Below the pieces are notes generated by a model. The model was given only the letters and a program-made list of their open reading frames with translations. It ran no database searches and was not told the origin of the DNA. The translations under genes were made by a program, and so were the position numbers. Below are positions 1 through 4,120 of a stretch of DNA of 6,037 nucleotides, in pieces; the first letter of the stretch is position 1; each line of letters starts with the position of its first letter. This stretch comes from Limnohabitans sp. (GTDB lineage: Bacteria > Pseudomonadota > Gammaproteobacteria > Burkholderiales > Burkholderiaceae_C). Location of the stretch: positions 1-6,037 of the forward strand of contig JALQUL010000291.1 in assembly GCA_023260735.1 (NCBI GenBank), written 5' to 3'.

Positions 1-45
1 ATAAATCGAAAACCCCAATGCCCTAATTTTAAAAATATGAAATCG

Positions 46-63
46 AGCTGATTAAGAACAGCT
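46..63 (-). terminator. Weak hairpin at the 3' end of the small gene
   Basis: AGCTG (46-50) pairs with CAGCT (59-63) around an 8-base loop, overlapping the stop codon of the minus-strand 72-aa gene. On the minus strand a T-rich stretch follows, but only about eight bases beyond the stem. The stem is short and the T-run displaced, so this is at best a weak rho-independent terminator. Confidence 0.2.
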
Positions 64-281
64 TAATTCATATTGACTGAAGTGGTCTGGAAATCAAATT
101 GTTTGATTCTAGAGCAAGCTTCTAATTTGGCATGTAACTCATCAAGAATAACAGGACAAGGATCACTCTTGTCTAATTCTTCTATGTACTCGTTTAATTG
201 AGTACCAATAATATCGAGTATTGCACGACGGTTATGAGTCGTTGCAATATGGTGAGAAAACTCAACTAAATGTGTGTTCAC
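63..281 (-). CDS. Small hypothetical protein, 72 aa, GTG start
   Basis: I do not recognise the family. The protein is small, soluble-looking and mostly alpha-helical by composition: probable helices at about residues 17-38 and 43-60, no signal peptide and no membrane segment. The N-terminal part is histidine-rich (His4, 10, 11, 16), and there are two cysteines (Cys42, Cys56). The start is a GTG at bases 279-281 (read on the minus strand). An in-frame TGA lies only three codons upstream, and there is no internal methionine until residue 71, so no other good start exists. A GGTGA at six bases upstream could serve as ribosome binding site. It stands alone: no same-strand partner is visible, and AT-rich non-coding DNA lies upstream. 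The balanced amino-acid composition, against AT-rich surroundings, is the main reason to believe it is real. A chance ORF remains possible. Confidence 0.5.
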   Translation of the reverse strand: MNTHLVEFSHHIATTHNRRAILDIIGTQLNEYIEELDKSDPCPVILDELHAKLEACSRIKQFDFQTTSVNMN

Positions 282-607
282 TTTTGGTCACCGTAGTAAG
301 GGTAGCAATAATCTTATAAAAATCAAATATTTAATATCTTTTAACGTAATTTTTATACGGTTATTGATTATTGTAAAGCGTTATAGATTTAATAAACGTC
401 TTAATTTTTACAGGTAAGCGTCTATCTGTCAAACAGAACTGTCTGAATTTTACCAGTATTTTGTTGAATTTAGTATTAAAAAATTTCATTTAATCTGTTA
501 AATATTTCGTTTAAACACAAAATATTACACAATATTTGAATATTATTGATTTTTGGGAATTTTTGAGCAAGCAAGTCACTATGAAAATAATTGCAAAATT
601 ATTAATA

Positions 608-621
608 ATACAGCGCTGTAT
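608..621. repeat. Perfect 14-bp palindrome ATACAGCGCTGTAT
   Basis: ATACAGC is followed directly by its reverse complement GCTGTAT. The GC-rich core stands out in the surrounding AT-rich DNA. It lies about 35 bases upstream of the -35 box of the plus-strand promoter at 656-684, a reasonable place for an activator or repressor site. No regulator can be assigned: the half-sites do not match the LexA pattern (CTGT-N8-ACAG), because the orientation is reversed. Confidence 0.35.
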
Positions 622-655
622 GTTGTTGTTTGAAAAAAGTTATTTTGGGCTTATA

Positions 656-684
656 TTGACTGTTAAAGCTTGAAAATTAATAAT
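656..684 (+). promoter_or_regulatory. Sigma-70-like promoter, no clear gene downstream
   Basis: TTGACT (656-661) matches the -35 consensus at 5 of 6 positions. After a 17-base spacer, AATAAT (679-684) matches the -10 consensus at 5 of 6. Transcription would start near 691 and run to the right into the 25-codon ORF and then against the 3' end of the efflux gene. Such matches arise by chance in AT-rich DNA, but the exact spacing, the upstream palindrome and the inverted repeat at the predicted start favour a real promoter. Confidence 0.4.
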
Positions 685-693
685 TGTTAATAT

Positions 694-711
694 TTGAAGT
701 AATAACTTCAA
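694..711 (+). repeat. Inverted repeat at the predicted transcription start
   Basis: TTGAAGT (694-700) and ACTTCAA (705-711) are perfect inverted repeats around AATA. Allowing one bulged T, the pairing extends further outward (ATAT on both sides). It sits just after the -10 box at 679-684, so it could be a repressor operator overlapping the start site or a hairpin at the 5' end of the transcript. No regulator family can be named. Confidence 0.35.
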
Positions 712-754
712 TATGAATTAGTTGAAAATAAACTCAAACTAATTAAAAGTACTT

Positions 755-785
755 AGGAGACTCTGTAAATTTGCAGAGCTTATTT
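755..785 (+). promoter_or_regulatory. Shine-Dalgarno-like site, hairpin, then ATG
   Basis: AGGAG (755-759) is a good ribosome-binding sequence but lies 26 bases from the ATG at 786. The intervening bases 761-778 (CTCTGTAAATTTGCAGAG) form a hairpin with a CTCTG/CAGAG stem extended by a U-G pair. If it folds, AGGAG is brought to about 8 bases from the ATG, a normal spacing. The same hairpin followed by CTTATTT could instead be a weak attenuator. Which, if either, is true cannot be decided here. Confidence 0.25.
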
Positions 786-863
786 ATGTCAATACAACAA
801 ATAACAAGCGCTACCACCCAAAAAATAAAATATAAGAAAGATGCTAACTCTGCATTCATATAA
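786..863 (+). CDS. 25-codon ORF or remnant of a gene start
   Basis: The ATG at 786 opens a 25-residue reading frame (beginning MSIQQITSATTQKIKYKK) that ends at a TAA at 861-863. It is the first ATG of the transcript predicted from the 656-684 promoter, and it is preceded by the AGGAG-hairpin arrangement. I do not recognise the peptide. It is hydrophilic, rich in lysine, threonine and glutamine, and lacks a membrane segment. It could be a short leader peptide, the surviving 5' end of a gene lost by deletion, or a chance ORF. The efflux gene's stop codon, on the opposite strand, lies 36 bases further on. Confidence 0.2.
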   Translation: MSIQQITSATTQKIKYKKDANSAFI

Positions 864-898
864 AAAGAAAGTAGCTGTTATACAAAGGAGCACTTTCC

Positions 899-2116
899 TT
901 AAACACCAATCTCTTTCCAAGTGCGTCTCATATAAATCCAGGCCACTAAGCCAATACCCATCAACATTAAAGAAGCAAATGCTAACGCAAGGGCGGAGTG
1001 CATCACGAGTGGGGCCAGTAGTCCTGCCACAATACCATTAGCAGCAGAGCTAATAAACATTTGTAACGATGAAGACATGCCTCGTCGCTCAGGATGCAAA
1101 TCAAGCACTAATAGGGTTACTGCAGGCACCATTAAGGCCCAGCCAAACGAGAAAAGACCCAAAGGAAATAAAGACCAGCTGACATGTGCGGTAAATAAAA
1201 TATTGGCTAATAAATTAAGTAAGCCTACACTTAACATAATCATAAAACCATAACGGATTTGTTCAATTGGGCGTTTTTTACCCGCTAATTTTCCACTCAC
1301 AAAAGCGCCCCCCATAATGCCGGCAATTGTCACAATAAAGCACCAAAAAAAGTTTTGAGGCTGTAAATGTAAAATTTCACCCAAAAATACTGGTGCGCTC
1401 AAAATATACAAAAACATGCCGTTAAATGGCACCCCGCTGGCAAGTGCCAATAACAAAAACCGAGGGTCAGAACCTAATTTCCAGTAACCTTTTAAAAGGT
1501 GCTTAACGTGTATGGGTTGTCTGTGGTCAAGGTGTAGAGTTTCGGGCAAATAAAAATAATTGGCCAACCAAAGAAAAACACCCACCCCAGTTAAAAACCA
1601 AAAAATAGCCTGCCAAGTCATGTGAATTAACAACCAACCACCAATTAAGGGTGCAATAGCTGGCGCAATACCAAAAAACAAGGTCACTTGACTCATTACT
1701 TTTTGGGCTTGTGCTGGAGCATACATATCTCTAATGACTGCTCGAGAAACCACAATACCAGCACCTGTAGATAAGCCTTGTAGGGCTCTAAAAAAGATCA
1801 ATTGACCAATTGTTTCAGACAGGGCGCAACCTATCGAGGCCAAAGTAAAAACAGCCAAACCCCATAATACCACTGGCCGACGACCCCAGCCGTCCGACAA
1901 GCTACCATGAAACAAACTCATAAAAGCAAAGCCAAATAAGTAGGCCGATAAAGTTTGTTGCATTTGAATAGTGCTAGCCCCTAAAGACTGCGCTATTCCT
2001 GCAAAAGCAGGCAGATAAGTATCAATTGAAAAAGGCCCTAACATTCCCAAAAGGGCTAATAGAACAGAAAATAACCATTGTGGGCCAGGCCAGAGAGTTT
2101 TTGCATTTGGATTCAT
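899..2116 (-). CDS. Bcr/CflA family multidrug efflux MFS transporter
   Basis: A complete 405-residue inner-membrane protein of the major facilitator superfamily, drug:H+ antiporter 1 (12-helix) type; Bcr/CflA members are usually about 390-410 residues. Family marks in order: the first-helix signature with SIDTYLP at 30-36 (Asp32 is the conserved acidic residue); motif A, GSLSDGWGRR, at 71-80 in the loop after helix 2; motif B, with Arg110 and QG at 113-114 in helix 4; the SRAVIRDMY segment at 124-132, typical of Bcr/CflA; and the antiporter motif C, GIAPAIAPLIGG, at 149-160 in helix 5. About twelve hydrophobic segments run to near residue 395, followed by a short basic tail. By family it would export a hydrophobic or amphipathic compound, or possibly an amino-acid derivative, in exchange for protons; the substrate cannot be read from sequence. 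The ATG at 2116 gives a normal N-terminus, though the ribosome binding site is weak (ATTAGA). It is transcribed divergently from the carboxylase genes. No strong terminator is visible after its stop. Confidence 0.93.
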   Translation of the reverse strand: MNPNAKTLWPGPQWLFSVLLALLGMLGPFSIDTYLPAFAGIAQSLGASTIQMQQTLSAYLFGFAFMSLFHGSLSDGWGRRPVVLWGLAVFTLASIGCALSETIGQLIFFRALQGLSTGAGIVVSRAVIRDMYAPAQAQKVMSQVTLFFGIAPAIAPLIGGWLLIHMTWQAIFWFLTGVGVFLWLANYFYLPETLHLDHRQPIHVKHLLKGYWKLGSDPRFLLLALASGVPFNGMFLYILSAPVFLGEILHLQPQNFFWCFIVTIAGIMGGAFVSGKLAGKKRPIEQIRYGFMIMLSVGLLNLLANILFTAHVSWSLFPLGLFSFGWALMVPAVTLLVLDLHPERRGMSSSLQMFISSAANGIVAGLLAPLVMHSALALAFASLMLMGIGLVAWIYMRRTWKEIGV

Positions 2117-2176
2117 AGTCTAATTTGAACACAGCTTGAGTACACTCGTACAAAAGCTAGCCAACAAGAGTCGCTC

Positions 2177-2198
2177 ACTTGTCAGACCAGTGACAAGT
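2177..2198. promoter_or_regulatory. Inverted repeat ACTTGTCA-N6-TGACAAGT, putative operator
   Basis: Eight-base perfect inverted half-sites lie 14 bases apart from centre to centre, 60-80 bases upstream of the efflux start codon. The layout suits a dimeric repressor such as a TetR- or MarR-family protein, which often control efflux genes, and it overlaps the place where the efflux promoter should be. No T-run follows on either strand, so a terminator is unlikely. The identity of the regulator is not known, and no regulator gene is in the window. Confidence 0.4.
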
Positions 2199-2222
2199 TT
2201 CACCTATCTAGCGCTTATTTGT

Positions 2223-2235
2223 TGTAGTGACTACA
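2223..2235. repeat. 13-bp palindrome TGTAGTGACTACA
   Basis: TGTAGT and ACTACA are perfect inverted halves around a central G. It lies 25 bases right of the previous inverted repeat, in the same divergent intergenic region. It may be a second regulator site or a chance dyad. Function not assigned. Confidence 0.25.
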
Positions 2236-2362
2236 CATACCTTAATAAAGCTTAGCAAGATGATAGTTTTATAGGTTCTGATGTTGTCCTTAGTGCCTAA
2301 AGTATTGTCACAACTTACTAAAGTGTAGGAATTGAATAAAACTCAGAAAAAAATACAGTTTT

Positions 2363-2390
2363 TAATTGACGTTTACGTAAACGTCAATTA
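2363..2390 (+). promoter_or_regulatory. Perfect 28-bp palindrome, probable LiuR (MerR-type) operator
   Basis: The half-site TAATTGACGTTTAC (2363-2376) is followed directly by its exact reverse complement (2377-2390). The core (TTGACGTTTAC and its mirror) resembles the sites described for LiuR, a MerR-family regulator of leucine/isovalerate degradation genes in beta- and gammaproteobacteria. The match to LiuR is from memory of the motif, not a search. Position supports it: the site lies between the -35 and -10 of the promoter of methylcrotonyl-CoA carboxylase genes, where MerR-type proteins bind. It ends 55 bases before the beta-subunit start codon. No liuR gene is in the window, so it would have to lie elsewhere. 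Confidence 0.75.
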
Positions 2391-2397
2391 GCATACT
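2366..2397 (+). promoter_or_regulatory. Promoter of the methylcrotonyl-CoA carboxylase operon
   Basis: TTGACG (2366-2371, 5 of 6 to the -35 consensus) is part of the left arm of the palindrome. Two -10 candidates exist: TAGCAT (2389-2394) at a 17-base spacing, and CATACT (2392-2397) at a 20-base spacing. Each matches the consensus at 4 of 6 positions. The longer spacing is like that of promoters twisted into shape by MerR-type activators; the 17-base option would be simply blocked by a bound repressor. The leader would be about 40-50 bases. Confidence 0.55.
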
Positions 2398-2445
2398 TAC
2401 CATTCCGCAGATATTTGCTGCACTCGTAACCTTGGGATTTGATTC

Positions 2446-4068
2446 ATGCCTATTTTGGAAACACAACTCAATTCACGTTCTGCTGATTTTTTAAGCAATT
2501 CGCAAGCTATGCAAGTTTTGGTCGCTGACTTACAGCAAAAAATCCAAAAAATTCAACAAGGTGGCGGTGATGCTGCAAGAACCAAACATACTGCGAGAGG
2601 CAAGCTTTTGCCGCGTGAGCGAGTACAAATGTTATTAGACCCTGGTACCCCTTTTTTAGAGTTAAGCCCCATGGCTGCCTTTGCCATGTATCCAGACCGT
2701 GATGGCAGCGACAGTGCACCTTGCGCTGGTTTAATTGCGGGTATTGGCCGAGTCAGCGGAGTCGATTGCATGATTGTGTGTAATGACGCTACGGTAAAAG
2801 GCGGAACCTATTACCCTTTAACCGTTAAAAAACATTTACGAGCCCAAGAGGTTGCACAGCAAAACAATCTTCCTTGTATTTATTTGGTCGATTCTGGTGG
2901 TGCTAACCTACCTAATCAAGATGAGGTTTTCCCCGATAGAGACCATTTTGGCCGTATCTTTTTTAATCAAGCCAATATGAGTGCCCAAGGAATTGCCCAA
3001 ATTGCCGTGGTCATGGGCAGTTGTACGGCAGGCGGGGCTTATGTACCTGCTATGAGTGATGAAAGTATTATTGTTAAAAATCAAGGTACTATCTTTTTGG
3101 GGGGGCCACCCTTAGTAAAAGCCGCTACTGGCGAAGTGGTCAGTAGCGAAGATTTAGGTGGTGGTGATGTACATACCCGTTTAAGTGGTGTAGCCGATCA
3201 TCTGGCGCAAAATGATTTACATGCTTTGTCAATTGCCAGAAATGCCGTCAAAAACTTAAATAGACAAAAGTTAGTGGGTGTTCGCTTGCAAACGCCTCAG
3301 CCTCCAAAATTCGATGCCAAAGAGTTGTATGGTGTGATTCCAACCGATACCCGTAAGCCTTTTGATGTACGAGAAATTATTGCCCGTATTGTCGATAATT
3401 CCGAGTTTGATGAGTTTAAATCACGCTTTGGTACCACTTTAATATGTGGGTTTGCTCATGTTGAGGGTATGCCAGTAGGCATAGTGGCTAATAACGGAAT
3501 TTTATTCAGTGAGTCAGCCGTTAAAGGTGCTCACTTTATAGAATTGTGTAGCCAACGTAAAATTCCATTGGTATTTTTGCAAAATATCACTGGCTTTATG
3601 GTGGGTCGTAAATACGAAAACGAAGGTATTGCCCGCCATGGTGCCAAAATGGTGACGGCAGTTGCCACTACAAAAGTACCTAAATTTACCATCATTATTG
3701 GTGGCAGTTTCGGTGCTGGAAACTATGGAATGTGTGGTAGGGCTTATTCACCACGCTTTTTGTGGATGTGGCCTAATGCCCGAATTTCTGTCATGGGTGG
3801 TGAACAAGCTGCCACTGTTTTGGCTACTGTAAGACGCGATGGCCTGGAGGCGAAAGGCACCGCTTGGAGTGCCGAAGAAGAAGAACAATTCAAAGCTCCG
3901 ATTCGTCAGCAATATGAAGAGCAAGGCCATCCCTATTACGCTAGTGCAAGGTTATGGGATGACGGTGTGATTGACCCAGCCGATACCAGAAGAGTTTTGG
4001 CACTGGGTTTATCGGCCAGTCTTAATGCCCCTATCGAAGATACCAAATTTGGTATTTTTAGAATGTAA
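2446..4068 (+). CDS. liuB: 3-methylcrotonyl-CoA carboxylase beta subunit (carboxyltransferase)
   Basis: A complete 540-residue protein (family about 535). It transfers the carboxyl group from biotin on the alpha subunit to 3-methylcrotonyl-CoA, giving 3-methylglutaconyl-CoA in cytoplasmic leucine breakdown. It has two crotonase-like carboxyltransferase halves. The N-terminal half (about 35-290) has GGTYYP at 119-124, [10 protein letters not shown] at 149-158 and [13 protein letters not shown] at 191-203, whose glycines form the oxyanion hole and CoA site. The C-terminal half (about 295-530) has NITGFMVG, then [20 protein letters not shown] at 419-438 and MGGEQAA at 450-456. The [10 protein letters not shown] and [18 protein letters not shown] forms separate methylcrotonyl-CoA from propionyl- or acetyl-CoA carboxylases. 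The [13 protein letters not shown]-terminus fixes the start; the ribosome binding site is weak (GGGA, 8 bases upstream). Residues 83-93 seem about five residues longer than in the Pseudomonas protein. The gene follows a LiuR-like promoter palindrome and precedes the alpha-subunit gene by 52 bases. Also called mccB. Confidence 0.96.
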   Translation: MPILETQLNSRSADFLSNSQAMQVLVADLQQKIQKIQQGGGDAARTKHTARGKLLPRERVQMLLDPGTPFLELSPMAAFAMYPDRDGSDSAPCAGLIAGIGRVSGVDCMIVCNDATVKGGTYYPLTVKKHLRAQEVAQQNNLPCIYLVDSGGANLPNQDEVFPDRDHFGRIFFNQANMSAQGIAQIAVVMGSCTAGGAYVPAMSDESIIVKNQGTIFLGGPPLVKAATGEVVSSEDLGGGDVHTRLSGVADHLAQNDLHALSIARNAVKNLNRQKLVGVRLQTPQPPKFDAKELYGVIPTDTRKPFDVREIIARIVDNSEFDEFKSRFGTTLICGFAHVEGMPVGIVANNGILFSESAVKGAHFIELCSQRKIPLVFLQNITGFMVGRKYENEGIARHGAKMVTAVATTKVPKFTIIIGGSFGAGNYGMCGRAYSPRFLWMWPNARISVMGGEQAATVLATVRRDGLEAKGTAWSAEEEEQFKAPIRQQYEEQGHPYYASARLWDDGVIDPADTRRVLALGLSASLNAPIEDTKFGIFRM

Positions 4069-4120
4069 AACACCCTTCGCTATATTCATTTATTGCACCT
4101 TGCCCGAAAGAAAAATTCTT
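4069..4120 (+). other. Short spacer between the two carboxylase genes
   Basis: These 52 bases separate the beta-subunit stop from the alpha-subunit ATG. No terminator hairpin, promoter or small ORF is visible, so the two genes are probably co-transcribed. A purine-rich GAAAGAAAAA about 5-14 bases before the ATG is a weak ribosome binding site. In many liu clusters the hydratase gene liuC occupies this place. Confidence 0.7.

Larger units (their letters stand above)
282..840. other. AT-rich non-coding region
   Basis: These roughly 560 bases are much richer in A and T than the flanking genes. They hold no ORF with a credible start, ribosome binding site and protein composition. Bases 282-600 show nothing I can name beyond serving as upstream DNA for the minus-strand small gene. 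Bases 600-786 hold the palindrome, promoter, inverted repeat and hairpin listed separately. No tRNA-like cloverleaf, direct-repeat array or transposon end was found. Confidence 0.7.
2117..2445. other. Divergent intergenic region with operator-like sites
   Basis: This region separates the minus-strand efflux gene from the plus-strand carboxylase genes and must hold promoters for both. The right part contains a convincing promoter with a 28-bp palindrome. The left part contains two further dyads, at 2177-2198 and 2223-2235. No clear promoter for the efflux gene could be picked; a CTGACA on the minus strand, inside the 2177-2198 repeat, is a possible -35 box but lacks a good -10 partner. No gene is seen here. 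Confidence 0.8.

Noticed and set aside
608..621. LexA (SOS) box reading of the ATACAGCGCTGTAT palindrome
   Set aside because: A LexA site has CTGT on the left and ACAG on the right with eight bases between; here the order is reversed and the spacing is absent.
581..673. A 30-codon plus-strand frame starting MKIIAKLL
   Set aside because: It overlaps the predicted promoter at 656-661, has no good ribosome site or upstream promoter, and its residues mainly reflect AT-rich DNA.
885..900. Hairpin AAGGA/TCCTT overlapping the efflux gene's stop codon as a terminator
   Set aside because: The stem has only five pairs, and no T-run follows on the minus strand.
841..1041. A 66-codon plus-strand reading frame opposite the 3' end of the efflux gene
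   Set aside because: It lies almost wholly antisense to the well-supported Bcr/CflA gene, has a composition unlike a folded protein and no known motif. It is a shadow frame.
2507..2771. Two overlapping minus-strand frames within the beta-subunit gene
   Set aside because: Both are antisense to strongly conserved coding sequence and have no ribosome site or recognisable motif.
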